From NCBI GenBank assembly GCA_963969365.1, contig OZ017754.1:310001-374000 (forward strand): a stretch of 64,000 bases of DNA. The letters are read 5' to 3'. Positions 44,206 to 56,400 of the stretch are shown here, one piece after another. This stretch comes from Asterochloris sp. CNOR1. Taxonomy: Eukaryota > Chlorophyta > Trebouxiophyceae > Trebouxiales > Trebouxiaceae. The notes below the pieces were generated by a model. That model was not told where the DNA came from. It saw nothing but the letters and a program-made list of their open reading frames with translations, and made no database searches. The position numbers and the translations under genes are program-made. Positions within the stretch are counted from its first letter, which is position 1; the number at the start of each line of letters is the position of its first letter.

Positions 44206-46501
44206 TCAAACTGCAGCAGGCTCCCTCTTGATCATCCCTGTCTTGCGAGCATACTCAAAGATGCCTCCTGCATCAACCACTGGACCAGCCTGCAGGGGAT
44301 GAATTATTGTTTGCTGCCCATTCATGATGACAGCAGTGCACAGCCAATAAGACTCTGCAAGGCCTGCAGAGGCGTACCTCGCCAATGGGCTTTAAGGGGT
44401 ACGTTTTGCCTGACGCAATGTCGGTGATGATGCTATTGTCCAGGTCCACCTCAAGTTCCTGGCCTGCAGCAGGCAAGTCTCCTCATGCCGCCGGTGCAAT
44501 GCCTTCCAAAAAGGCGTAATTGTTCCCATACTGCAAAGAGAATAGCAGCCTTTTCTAACAGTTGCTGCTGCTGAAAGGCAGCTGCATGGGCAGTGAGAGG
44601 AAGATTCAGGAATGCAGGACGGTATATGTGCACATGCGCCAAGGCAATGGCAGCTAAGCCCACCTGTCTTGAAGGTGTCGCACAGGCGCTCAGGGGTCTC
44701 AACAGGGTAGATCTCTCCCCTGCAGCCCACCAGACAGCCAAGTTCAACAGAAACAGAGTAAGCCACTCCCAACAGTAATGATGAAAGCCCAGCCATGAAG
44801 CAAGTGATACATGCATTCTTTCAGAGTTGCAAACATGAGGCTGAGGAGGCTCTCAGAGCAGCCAAGTTCACGCACTCCTGTCCAGTGCTCATATCTGAAA
44901 ATGCACTGGACTCACGTGGACACGCAATTCCTGAAGAAAATGCGAGCATAGGACTCTGCCACGACCATCTTTGCCCCTGCAGACAGTTCGTAGCACTTGT
45001 ACAGCACCTCCATGTGGCACAAAGGCCACCTGTGCAGCTGCAAGACAGACTAATATAAAAGGGTCTGGGTGGCCAGCACAGGTCAGTCTATGTAAAGAGG
45101 ACAGGATGAACATGCACACCTCCTGCACATGGGCGTGTGCTCCCAATAGGGGCTGCATTGCCAGGGAAGAGTGCATTCTGGGCTGCTGCCCCCGTGCCTC
45201 AAGCACTGCCGCACAGAGGACATACACCTGCTGCTCCCATACACACTGGTGCATGCTCCCAGGGGAAACCGAAAGCCACTACAGACCAGTGATTGAATGG
45301 ATATGCTGTTGCCCCCTTGCACTGCTCAAAAGGGCATGCACATCTGCTGCTCCCGCACTCACAGGCTCGCATTTGACGCAGCGGCGGCAGCCGCCAAGAG
45401 ATTGTGTGTGCAGGAGTACTGCGCCCTTCCCCATGCACTGCTGAACAGGGCGTGCCCCCCTGCTACTTAGGCACATGAGCACATGCTCCCAGCAAGCCCT
45501 GCAGCCACCATGCAACAGTGTATGCATGGCTGCTGGCTTTCTCCCTCCTGCACTATTGAAGGGAGCATGCCCACTAGCTGCTCCCCAGGTGCATGCTGCG
45601 GCTGGAGCCGCATCTAACACAAACAAGCGCATGCAGCTTCCCCCACCATGCACATCTGCTGCGCTTGGTGCACTGCTGAACAACCATGCCTACCTGCAGC
45701 TCCCATGCAAACAGGTGCGTGCTCCCGGGAGGAGCCACAGCCAAAATTGTCGCCTCCGATCACAATGGGGTACTGTGACTTCGTTTCTCCCTCCTGGATG
45801 TACCTATGACACCAACAAGTCTATTGGTTGAGCAGCTGGAAAGATCGCTGTACAGGCACCCTTTGCAGCCAGGGCCAGCAAGTGTTCTCCCTGCTGGAGC
45901 TCAGCACTGATCTATTTCAACAGCTACTGCAGGTGAGTCACAGAGGCAGGCCAAAGAAAGCTGACCGACATGAGAGTCAGGCATCTCACTCTGTCATGCT
46001 CACCTCTCAGGATATAGCTCTGTTGGCAGCCCTATGAGGGCATAGCTGCCCAGCTTCTCATACTCATCCCTCTGCACAGCAGCTTGAATGCTTCAGGCAC
46101 CATCAGCTGTTGCCTCGCATTGGCAGTCAGCAGTGGTGGGGCAGCACAGACACAGCCCCACACCCTGGTCAGCAGTTGGGAAGCACCACATGCAGAGCCC
46201 CACACCTTGGATGGCACCAGCGTGAGGTACTCTGCCGGGATGATCTGGTCAGTGTCAATGTTCTGCAGCAGGGCATCAGGTGTGAGGCCACAGGGCGGTG
46301 CAGGGGAGCTTTCACTGCACTGCACAGACTCACGTCTTTTGTAACATAACATTTGCCTCTGACAACACGTGCTGCGCCAGCTGCTTGCACCAGAAGCCTT
46401 TGTGTTGCCCTCCTGCGTGAGCGAGCTGGATCTGCTGCCAAACATGGTGGACTTCTCAAGTTCTTGCTGCACACTCCCTTCTGACCAAGTGAGAACGTCA
46501 T
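44206..46501 (-). CDS. LEUD: 3-isopropylmalate dehydratase (isomerase) small subunit, plastid
   Basis: Eight minus-strand exons (46501-46334, 46262-46206, 46071-46004, 45803-45694, 44976-44916, 44719-44664, 44463-44378, 44289-44206) total 230 codons. Residues 1 to about 42 look like a transit peptide (Ser/Arg-rich, ending RATQRLLVQAAGA). The mature part follows plant LeuD: CYVTKDNIDTDQIIPAEYLT, EYEKLGSYALIGLP, IGGDNFGCGSSREHAPV (the substrate-binding GCGSSREH loop), MVVAESYARIFFRNCV, GEIYPVE and AGPVVDAGGIFEYARK. It pairs with the iron-sulphur large subunit to interconvert 2- and 3-isopropylmalate in leucine synthesis. In plants the related small subunits also serve glucosinolate chain extension, which is not expected in algae. 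Intron 4 holds a striking array of copies of the adjoining exon edge. Confidence 0.96.
45116..45735 (-). repeat. Six-member array of the isomerase exon 4 donor edge (five decayed, one real)
   Basis: The real junction, on the plus strand near 45685-45735, reads ACCTGCAGCTCCCATGCAAA, then CAGGTGCGTGCTCCCGGGAG and GAGCCACAGCC. Related segments containing CTGCTGCTCCC-type and GTGCATGCTCCCAG-type motifs occur near 45116-45165, 45221-45285, 45330-45395, 45445-45520 and 45570-45630, with a period of roughly 110 bases. All share the orientation of the source and lie in the intron 3' of it. Confidence 0.8.
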
Positions 46502-47049
46502 GTGCACGATCACAAGTCAGCAGCGCAGAAGCCAGATCATCACGTTGGGGAAAAGGCTGCAAACCTAAAGAACAATATGTCACACCTTGCAACACAAGCT
46601 GTCCCAGAGCTTGCCCCAATGTTTGTGCAAGGCCACTGAGCTTCAGGCTAAGAGTCCTGTGCATCGTGGTCTGCAGCGTCTTCAAACAGCTACCTAGCTG
46701 ATGTAACTTGGTGCTGATCTTTCTTGGACTCAACGCGGCCGAAAACAGTGCTGTGCATGAAGCTCCAAAGGCTGAATACAGCAGCAGCAGCAGCCACCTC
46801 ACAGACAGGATTGCAGAAGGGGTTTCGTGTTGCAATTTGTGCATGTTGCCGGCAGCAGGGGCGCTGCATGCCATGTTGGCTTTGTCCTGCAGACATCATG
46901 GCAGCTTGGGTTTGTGGGCATTGCTGTTGGAGCCGCAGCCATCTAGCTGGCAGCCAGGCTGCCACTTTGCCGCCGATCTGCCACCACTCTGCCATTCTGC
47001 CAGACCACCAGGGCGCATGGTCATCTTTTAAAAACGGCCTTCTAAGCTT
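46502..47049. other. Intergenic spacer, upstream of the isomerase gene
   Basis: About 550 bases between the isomerase start (46501, -) and the F-box gene stop (47050, -). Frames here are open in several registers but lack splice context or recognisable motifs. Confidence 0.45.
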
Positions 47050-48095
47050 TCATTCAGAATCTGTATCATCATCATGCACAACAGCAATGTTTTCAGGTAG
47101 TGCAACAGCAGGCACACATCTGTGAACGTTGCATAGGACGAGCTTAGTGACACTAGGTGGCAGCGAGAGCAGGGTGTCGGGGCGCAGCCGACGCTCTGTG
47201 TGGCTCTCTTTCCACACATTGAAACAGGCCAGCACAATGGTTCTGAGCTGGGCCAAAGAAGCCAGAGTGGCAAGCTGTTCATGTGGGGCAGACATGCCTG
47301 CACTGCCCACAGAGAGGCGAACTTCTGCAAGGAGTGGCGTCGAATACGCGAGGCCAAGATCTTGGGGACCTGGACTTGGGGGCCTTGTGTGTGTGTGTGC
47401 CTCCTGCTGCCATGACGAGTGATAAGTGCCAACAAGTGAAAGCACTCGCAAAGCAGTTAAACGTGGCAGCTGCCCTCCTGTCAGGTTGAGATGTGCCCAG
47501 TCAAGATGCAGCTCAGTCAGGGCTGTCAGATGTCTCAGGTCTGGAGGCGACATTCTGCTGCCCCTGGCAGCAACGTGTAAGGCATGGAGAGAGCTGGGGA
47601 GTATGGCACAGAACTTCTCAAAATCCCACTGCTGGCACTGGGCTGCCCACATGCCTGCAAAACGCAAAGCGCATGCTTCACTCGGTCTTGCAGAACATGT
47701 CAGGCATCAGCTGTGCCTCCCACCTCTAAAGGGTTGAATGAAGAGTCTTGTAGCCTCCCCCAAACTAGCTTGAGCCGCTGCAGCATTGTTAGGCGACCAC
47801 AGATGAAGGCGAGGAGCATGACGCTGGCTTTGGCATCCTGAGGGCTGGTACAGATGTACTGCATGTGTATGTCCCTGACAGCTGCCATTTGAGCATGATT
47901 CAGCTGGATCAGCCAATGAAGGTCGTCATGGTGCAAATCCAGGACAGACATAGCAGCCTTTGTCTTGCCATTCCTCCACGCCTTGCACACATAGGCGCAT
48001 GCTGACAACTAGCGAGGGTGGTCAAGGGCATTGAACACAGAGACCAGCAACTCCTCTGGTAACTTTGTCCAGGAGGGGTCCCCAGCCTGCAACAT
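47050..48095 (-). pseudogene. F-box/leucine-rich-repeat gene with an in-frame TAG
   Basis: ATG at 48095 opens an F-box: SWTKLPEELLVSVFNALDHP, an Arg, then TAG (48011-48009), then LSACAYVCKAWRNGKTKAAM. Frame and F-box consensus run straight through the TAG, which occupies a position where Gln (CAG) would fit. The exon continues to a donor near 47724. A second exon from about 47642 to 47050 encodes leucine-rich repeats (LPSSLHALHVA, LTALTELHLDWAHLNLTGGQ, LTALRVLSLVG, LASLAQLRTIVLACF) and ends in an acidic DDDTDSE, TGA. F-box/LRR proteins are substrate receptors of SCF ubiquitin ligases. Either the gene is a recent nonsense allele, translation starts downstream without a full F-box, or the base is an error. 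Everything else about it looks intact. Confidence 0.6.
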
Positions 48096-48492
48096 GCTGT
48101 TGCTGTCGGAATAGTAGGCTATACTTTTCGTCAGCAGCCAAAGCTGTCAGGGAAACGGAAAGCACCCACCTGCATGGCCAAGGAGTTGGATCAGCTCTTT
48201 GTGAGGACCGCCAAGGTTGCCAGCTTGCTCCCTGGAAGTCAGTGCCACTGGCATTTCATCAGCCTGCAGACATGACGCCAGATGCAGCACCATTAGACTC
48301 TCTGCAGTACAAGGTGCAGGGGTGGCTTTTGCTCTTCATGACCTGTAAAGCCTATCTGGTGGCCAAGACATCGAAGTTTGCATTAGGCAGACTTGGGTAC
48401 CGCCTGCTCTGCCTGGTGATTGTGGGTGCTCAAACAGTCACCAGCTCGCAAAGTAGTTTGCCATCAAGCAGAGCCTGACGGCTGAGTCCCAT

Positions 48493-51400
48493 ATGCCCAA
48501 GCTCAGCAAGAGACGCAGCAGCAAGCAGCCGCCAAAGGAGGGCAGAGGGGCCAAACGCAAGAGGCCTGCAGGAGAGGAGGCAGAGGAAACACGCAATGAG
48601 TTTTTTGCAGACAGCGATGCTGAGGCAGGAGGCAGTGATGCAGAGGTGGCAGAGGCAGATGTGCAGGAAAATGCTGCTGAGAAGCGGCTCAGATTGGGTG
48701 AGGCCTGGTGCTGAGTGATTTGTAGGTGGCCGACAAGCACTTTGCTGCTCTGCTGGGTGGCAACATGCTTTCTGCACCCTAGCCGCCCGGTGCACCTGGT
48801 TGTGCAATTGGCCTGATGTAATCTTTGTCTCACAGATCAGAACGACGAGCTGTTTTGAAGCCGGCATTCGATGTGATACAGCGTGCGCTCCTGGCCACTA
48901 GCATGCTGAACACTGCCTGTGTGTATCCTGTAGCCAAGGGCTACCTCCAGCAGATGAAGCTTCTACAGCAGCAGGAGGGCGGCGCGGCTGGTGAGTCTTG
49001 CCTTGCAACTTATGGTAACAGCACTCAAAGGAGCAGCATACCTGGAAGACATATTAAAGATGTCAGTTCTTGAATGTTGCAATGAGGAAGCAGCTGCTGC
49101 CCACTAGTTGACGCCTGTGGTCGGGTAGCAGCGTTGCAGGGCTGACCTGCTGCTGCATTGGTTCCAGATTTGTCAAAAACCCCTGCATCTGCCAGCGTGC
49201 AGGGTTCTGGCTCTGCATCACATGGCCTTTGACATGCCTATGTGTGGACCTCTAAGGGCAGTAAAGCTGCTGCATGCCTGCCTGCAGATGAAGAGGTGCT
49301 TTGTGTCCACCCCACAATCATACTGAATGGTCTGACCAGCTGATTCATGCAGATGAGGAGGATGGGGAGGGAGCTCATGATGCTCTGGGGCAGCGCCTGA
49401 AACAGAATGCTATGGAGGTCGGTGCCTGAACTGCTTTGCGAAAGCAGCTGGGGTGCACAAATGATTGCATTACACATGAAAGTGTTGTGACCCCTTTTAC
49501 ACATGGGGTGAAAGCAGCTTTAGCAGTGCAGGGTGACAATCTTTTGCAGCTGCGTTGTGCAACAGTGCCGGTGCTGGGCTGCTTACAGCAACCTTGCTTG
49601 TGTATGTGTGCCTGTTTGGCCCACTTGCCTGCTGGCCGTCACTGAAGTGAGTTTGTGGCCCTGCAGGCCGCGGGATATGTGCAGCGCCACATTGCTGGCA
49701 GCCTGCGCCTACCCAAGCTGCTGCCCGTGTCTCAATACAACTCCAGCAGGGCAGGCAGGCTCTTCAAGTGCCACAGGTGAAACATCTGCTTCTAGCAGGC
49801 CATGCTGCAATAATGATCATCCTGGGTTAGGCAAGGCTGTGACTGCAATGACATGCTGTCAGTTTGAGGTGCAGAGGCCTGGCCTTGGTGTGTGTGTGTG
49901 CACAAGACAAGACTGTGACCCTGCCCATTGAGGCAGCCATGAGATTGCGTGACAACCTGGTGCCATGCAATGCCGCTCAAATCTGCCGACACCTGCTGTG
50001 CAGCAGGCTGCCAGTCACCGCACTGGCCCTTAGCAGTGACGATGCTGTTGCTTTCTCAGTCAGCAAGGACGGCAGCATCTGCAGACTGGATGTTGAAACT
50101 GAGCACAGGTGAGCAGTGCATGAAGGGAGAGCCACACAAAGGTCAGCAGCTGTGTCTGCGTTACTGAATTTGCTTATGGCATTGTGCAAAAGAAGGGAGA
50201 CGTTGCTGGTCATGGCAGCAGCTGCAGACTGGACATAGCAACCATATACAGGTGCAACATAAGGGGATTGCAACAAAGTGAGCACACTCCTTGTAAAACG
50301 CAGCAGCAGAGTGCTACCTGTGTCTCTGGCCACACTTTTTGAGCCTGTGTCTCACAGGGGAGGACTAGCCGTCGCTGGCTGCTGCACACTGTATCTGCAT
50401 CTCCTGTAGACCTGCGTGAGGAATTGGGTATTGGCTACCTCTCTACTGTCACTGTTCCGTTGGTACTGCACTGATGCTGTTGGGCATGCAAGCAAGCCTC
50501 CACCTTGCAAGGCTGCTGTTCTTGGTGTTGCTCAGCATAAATCACTGGCCCTGCTGAAGATCACTGGCCCTGCAGGTCCATGCTGCCCCCTCCTACTGGT
50601 AATGTGAGCCAGGCAGAGGCAAGCGCTGGCAGAGCGGAGTGGGTGGCCCCCAAGGCACGCTCAGTGTCTGACAGGTCATTCTTGACCGCAGCCCTCTCAT
50701 CAGATAGCAGGTGGGGATCAGGGCCAATCTGCTTAGGCGTGGGCGTGCCTGCGCCAGCAGCAGCCTGTCCGGGCTGCTGTGCCCCTGTCCTGTGGAGCAG
50801 CTCTTTGTCCTTCATGACTTGCCACAGCCCTTCGCTGTAATGGGGGCCACGGTGTGTCTTGCCTTTGCGTGCCAAGTCTCAATATTGATGCAAGATTTGC
50901 CTTTTGCTCAGGCACCTAGCACCAGATCAGCACTGTGTAAAGCCCCCACCTGGTCTGGCATCATCAGCGTCACCAGGGCCTGCTGCAGGTACCTTGCTCT
51001 TGGAGGGGCTGACCACAAGATCTACATCTGGGACACGCGCTCGCAGAGCTATGTGAAGGCCCTCACAGGACGCAACTCCCACAGGGACATCATCACCGGC
51101 CTGGCCTTCAGGGAGAACACTCACGAGCTGTTCACCTGCTCCTTTGACCGCACGGTCAAGCTGTGGAGCCTGGACGAGATGGCCTATGTGGACACCCTGT
51201 TTGGGCACCAGGCAGAAGTGAGAGAAGGACACTTCTCTCGGCCCCCTCTGCCAGTCGACTTCCAGCAGGACTGTCCAGATCATGGGCTGCCCAGCCTGCT
51301 TGTGAAATTTGCCGGCCTTGAGGGAGCAGCAACAGGCCCTGTCAGGTTTTACTTCCTGCCATTTGCCTGTGAAGCTGCTGTTGCTGTAGGAGTGGCATCC

Positions 51401-53264
51401 CAGCTGGCAGGCCATACCTCTGACTTCATCTCCCCTGCTTGCTGCCTGCAGGTGCTTTCCATTGATGTGGGTCGCCAGGAGCGAGCAGTCACCACCGGTC
51501 AGGACCACACATGCAGGTGAGCCACTGCTGAGGTCACACGCGTCCTCTGCAGGGCCTGCCGCCACTGCTGCGGCCATCTTGTGCAAAGCTGTCCTGCTTA
51601 CAGGCTGGGCACTTGTCTCAGTATGACCTCCTTCTGCAGCACCAACCTCAAGATGGGGTTTTGCCGCCGTCCTCCACTGCCAACTGCTTCCTGCCAGTAG
51701 CCTAAGCTGCATTTCATACCATTGCGCCTGCTTGTAACAATGGACTACCAACCCTGCAGGGTTTGGAAAGTGCCAGAGGAGTCACAGCTTGTCTTCCGGT
51801 CCCATGGTATGGCGCTGGACTGCTGCAAGTACATCACAGGTGATGCAGCTTGCGCGACTGTCAGGCACGTCTGGTCTGGGGAGGCGTCCTCTGCTGTGCT
51901 GTGAGTCTTGAAGATGGTTTGCATGGGGGAATGTCCTGCCGCCCAGCAGGCACAAGAGTCCAACAGGCTTTAGATCAGGCGCAAGACTCCAGCTGTGAAT
52001 CAGGATGCCATTTGCCTTCTCAAGCATGGCATACACGGCACAATTACAGAGCAGGGCTGTCTGAGCTGAATTAGAAATCTCTACTTTGCTGGCCAACAGG
52101 CACAGAGTGGGTGACAGGGGCCTCAGATGGCTCCTTGGCAGTGTGGAGCCAAACGAAGAAAAGGCCCACATCGGTGCTCCGCAGAGCCCATGCCTTCCCG
52201 GTGCCAGGACCCCTACCAGGCAAGTGCCGTTAACAGCTCCCTGGTCGCTGACTATTGGGCGGCTTCATTGATTGACCCATCTTCTCTTTGCGCATCTGTG
52301 CTCTGCAGAGCTCGTCCCTATGCAGAGTCCTATGGAGTCTGCAATTCAGAATGCTGGTATGTTTTGGATTTCAGGGATGCCATAGCCTAGCTGTGCAGTG
52401 CAATTGATGGACTGGTGCATCCCAGGGTTCATGCCGGCCCAGGGTTGCTGGCAGGGACATGTTGATGTCTGGGGTGAAACTTGCTGAGGCAATGGCCTTG
52501 CAGCTCCAGTGCTCTACTGAGGCCTGGTGCAGTGCTGATCTGCTTGGCTGCCTGCAGGTCCCAGCCATGCAAATGGTGGTGCTGCCAATGGGACAGCAGC
52601 CCCTGCGGATGCTGGCGCCATCCAGGCAGCAGCAGCCGCGCCTCAACAGAACCCCCTGGGCGCCGGCAGTGTTGGCGGGGACACCGTCGGCTGGGTGTCG
52701 GCTGTGGCCAGCTGCAAGGGGACTGACCTGGTGGTGAGGGGACATGTCCCATGTGCATGTGCTTGCTGGCCCTGTCACTGGCTCTACTGGTCACATCACC
52801 TTTCTAGGTTTGCGCACACTCACTCTGTGGCCATGTGCCTCACTTGAAAAAGCGTGCATGCTACCAGCAGCAGAACCTGGAAACCAAGGGCTGCCCCTGG
52901 TGTGTCAGAAATGCATGTAGGCACCCTGCTGCAGACTTCCTGCTGTCTCCCAAAGAAGAGTCCCTGCTGACAGGAAGGGCCTGTGATGTTGCTCTTGCAG
53001 GCCAGCGGGGCGGGAGACGGCGTCATCCGCCTGTGGCAGGTTGCAGAGGGCAAGCACGGCAAGACTTTAGAACCTCTGGGCGGGCTGCCGGCTCGTGGCT
53101 TCACCAATGCCCTTCAGATAGCAAGATCGGGTCGCTTCCTGCTAGCAGGCATGGGGCAGGAGCCCAGGCTGGGCAGATGGGCCAGGGACAGAACTGCAAA
53201 GAACGGCATTCTGCTGCACAGACTTGAAATAGATGACTCCAATACCATGAATGGCACCCATTGA
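48493..53264 (+). CDS. RRP9: U3 snoRNP protein RRP9/U3-55K, WD40 repeats
   Basis: Twelve exons (48493-48697, 48934-48990, 49353-49417, 49667-49776, 49875-50108, 50576-50710, 50989-51217, 51452-51516, 51760-51839, 52100-52219, 52558-52733, 53001-53264) total 580 codons, TGA stop. The N-terminus is basic (MPKLSKRRSSKQPPKEGRG) then acidic, with EKRLRLAKGYLQQMKLL matching the family linker. WD repeats follow: LALSSDDAVAFSVSKDG, AALSSDSRYLALGGADHKIY, FTCSFDRTVKLWS, GQDHTCRVWKV and TGASDGSLAVWSQTKKRP. The last blade, GDGVIRLWQVAEG, is followed by LAGMGQEPRLGRW, diagnostic for RRP9. It binds the U3 box B/C motif and acts in 18S rRNA processing in the nucleolus. Intron 10 begins GCAAGT (GC-AG). The 5' end of exon 5 is the least certain boundary. 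A Gly/Ala-rich loop in exon 11 is an algal insertion. Confidence 0.95.
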
Positions 53265-53425
53265 ATTTGCTGCATAAAACATCAGTTAGCCGTAACTCCT
53301 CCTGGCCTGGTTCCATCAGGCCATCACTTATTCTGATGGCCCAAATGAATTAGGGTTGCAAAGAAGGCGAGTGCATAAGGCGTTGTTGAACGGTGTGTGT
53401 GGCCCGCCAGCCTGCTCTGCTTACC

Positions 53426-56400
53426 ATGTCTTCTCTGTACATGCAGCAGCGACCCCTGGTCCTTCATTGCTGCCTCACACCTCCCATATGGCCTCAATTG
53501 CCGATCAGGAGAGCATGCGCTCCCAGACTCCAGAAGCAATTACGCAAGGGAGGCAAGCGCTCCCTGGAAGTCTCAGCCCAGGCTGTGGCCATCGAGGATG
53601 CCACCACCATAAATGCCCAAGCTCCTCAGATCAAGGACAGCAAGAAAAAAGTGCAGGATCTCAGCCCTGAGGTGGCCAAGGACTTGTACAGAGACATGTT
53701 TCTTGGCCGCGAGTTTGAGGAGATGTGCGCCCAGATGTATTACAGGGGAAAGATGTTTGGCTTTGTCCACCTCTACTCTGGCCAGGAAGCAGTCTCCACT
53801 GGTGAGTTGTGTGCAGCTTTAAGCACAGTAGTCTCAGGGTGCTGCATGGTGGGATTGCATGGCTGGCATCTGCTGTCAAGCAAATAGGTCCACAGCAGAT
53901 AGCTGGTGAGGCCCACGCAGCTGACAAAGCAGCACTGTCAATTGCTGCTGCGCTGCGCACATGCTTGCAGTTTGCTCTGCTCAATGAAGACATGCCCAAG
54001 TCGCACCGCATCGAGCTTGATGTTGCCCTGTTCATTATGGTGCAAACTCCTGCATAGTTATCTGCTGTGGCCCCTGAGACGTGCGGTGACCTGCCAGCCA
54101 GTATCGCAGAGCAGCTGCCACTGCAAGCTGCTCAACGAACCTGACTTTCTCGACGCTGCCGGGCTGCCTGGCAGCAAGTATAGCTTTGTCTTTCAAGCGT
54201 GACACAGGGCTTGCAGTGGGCCTCAGAGCATGGTGATATATTTGAGCTTGCTCTGTCCTTCTGTGCAGGTGAGATGTGGGGCCCAGGACAACACAGCAGG
54301 CTGCTTTTTGACATTAAACTGTGTTTCATCTGTGCAGGCGTGATTAGGGCCCTCAGAAAGGATGACTACATCACATCCACATACCGCGATCATGTGCACG
54401 CTCTGAGCAAGGGCGTCCCAGCCAGGAACATCATGGCTGAGCTGTTTGGCAAGAAGACCGGCATCTGCCGCGGGCAGGGCGGCTCCATGCACATGTTCAG
54501 CCGCGAGCACAACCTGGTGGGTGGGGCCGTGGTGGCTGTGTGTCTGCTGTGCGCATGCTCAGCCGCCAGCACGACCTTGTGTGCCCGTGATGGCTCTACA
54601 TTTCTTTTTGCTGCCTTGCACATCGTGCCGCCTGCTCACAACAGTGCAGCTGTCATGTTAGACGCTGTGCAGACCTGTCTACAGGGCTTCTCAGCTGTTG
54701 CCTGGAAGCCTGACCCCTCAGCCGGCCTGGCTGCGCAGGACTGCTTCAGAACTGTACCCTCCTCTGCCTGCAGCTAGGCGGCTTTGCCTTCATTGGGGAG
54801 GGTATCCCTGTTGGGCTTGGTGCAGCCTTTAAGACCAAGTACATGAAGGTGAGCCTGCTGTGCAGACCAGCGTGAGCTGTTGGGTGTCAGCGGCAGTTGT
54901 GGCAAGCCAGCCTCCTCCTGAAGCTGAACCCAAATCTGCCCGGTCATTGCACAAGCAAGAACAGTCCTACCCTGACCTGTCAAGCAGCAGTACTCCCCAG
55001 GCTGGTAAAGTGAACTGCAGCCAGCCTGTGTTGCCCAGATCAAGACATTGTCAACCTGCACTGCAGGATGCAGTGGGAGATGAGACCGCTGACCAGGTTT
55101 CCGTCAACTTCTTTGGCGATGGCACCTGCAACATGGGTGAGGCCTGTCAGTACCGCATGCCTGACCTAGCCCCAGCCACGCAGCCGATGTTGTGGCCCCC
55201 GGTCTGCGATTTGCCGGCGGCACCTCATCTCCGCCTCCAGGCTAGTAGGTCAATGGTGCACGGGGTGTTCTGTCTGGCACCTCAGTGATGTGATTGCAGC
55301 CCCTGGCTGTGCCTGCCTGCAGGCCACTCGACTGCCTGCCTGCCACTGTCCAAGATCAGGCCAGCCACATGCCTCTCATCAACTGTTCATGTCTGCGCTG
55401 CAGGCCAGTTCTACGAGTGCATGAACATGGCCTCCCTGTACAAGCTGCCCTGCATCTTTGTGGTGGAGAACAACAAGTGGGCCATCGGCATGGACCACCA
55501 CCGCGCCACGGCCCGCACCGAGGGGGACAACCTGCCCTTCATCTACAAGAAGGGCCCGGCCTTTGGCATGCCTGGCGTGCTGGTGGATGGCATGGACGTG
55601 AGAAAGGTGAGGCTGCTGGCTGCGCTGGTCTTTGGTATTCTGACAGGGGGCCGATGCATGCAGCTGCCTGCTTCACTGCATGATGGTCCACCTTTGGCAT
55701 GCACAGTTCACTGCATAGAGGTCATGTAGGTCAGGATGCTCCCCTGACCAACTCTCCTGGGTTGCGTGGCTGGGGAATGCTCCAGTGGCTTAGATAGCCT
55801 TAGTTTACAGGACAGCTTGCAGCTCATGCACTGCTTGGTGGCCTGCCATCGCATCCCTTCCTTCTGGTCAACAGTTGGATGTCAGAAAGATGAGGTTGCT
55901 GGCTCTGTTCTGGGGGCCTGAGGGGCTGGTGCATGCAGCTGCTGCCTCCCTGCATGCTGACCTGCTTTGTGACTGCCCAGGCGTGTGTATCTGGCACACA
56001 GTGTGGCGATGAATGCAGAGCAGGCAAGCTGTTGGGTCACAGGGTCTTGGTTCCCAGTGGCTGTAGCAGTGTGCTGTTTGTCAGCAGGGCTTCCACGCGG
56101 CCCAAGGAATTGCAGAGCAGTGCTGATGTTTCAAATCTTGTGCCATCCTTGCCCAGTTGGCGGACCTTTCAGCCTGGCACTGAAGATCCTCTTGCTGCCT
56201 CAGGTTCGTGCAGTGGCAGAGGAAGCCATTGCACGGGCACGTCGGGGGGAGGGCCCAACTTTGATTGAGGCTGAGACATACCGCTTCCGTGGGCACTCCC
56301 TGGCCGACCCTGATGAGATGCGTGAGAAGGCAGAGAAGGAGTATTGGCAGGTGGGCTGTTCAACGCCAGCCCTTGAGGGCTGCAGCAGGTGTGCCTGGCG

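Noticed and set aside
47385-47402. Short GTGTGTGTGTG tract in the F-box/LRR gene
   Set aside because: A brief microsatellite inside the coding frame (HTHT). Too short to mean anything by itself.
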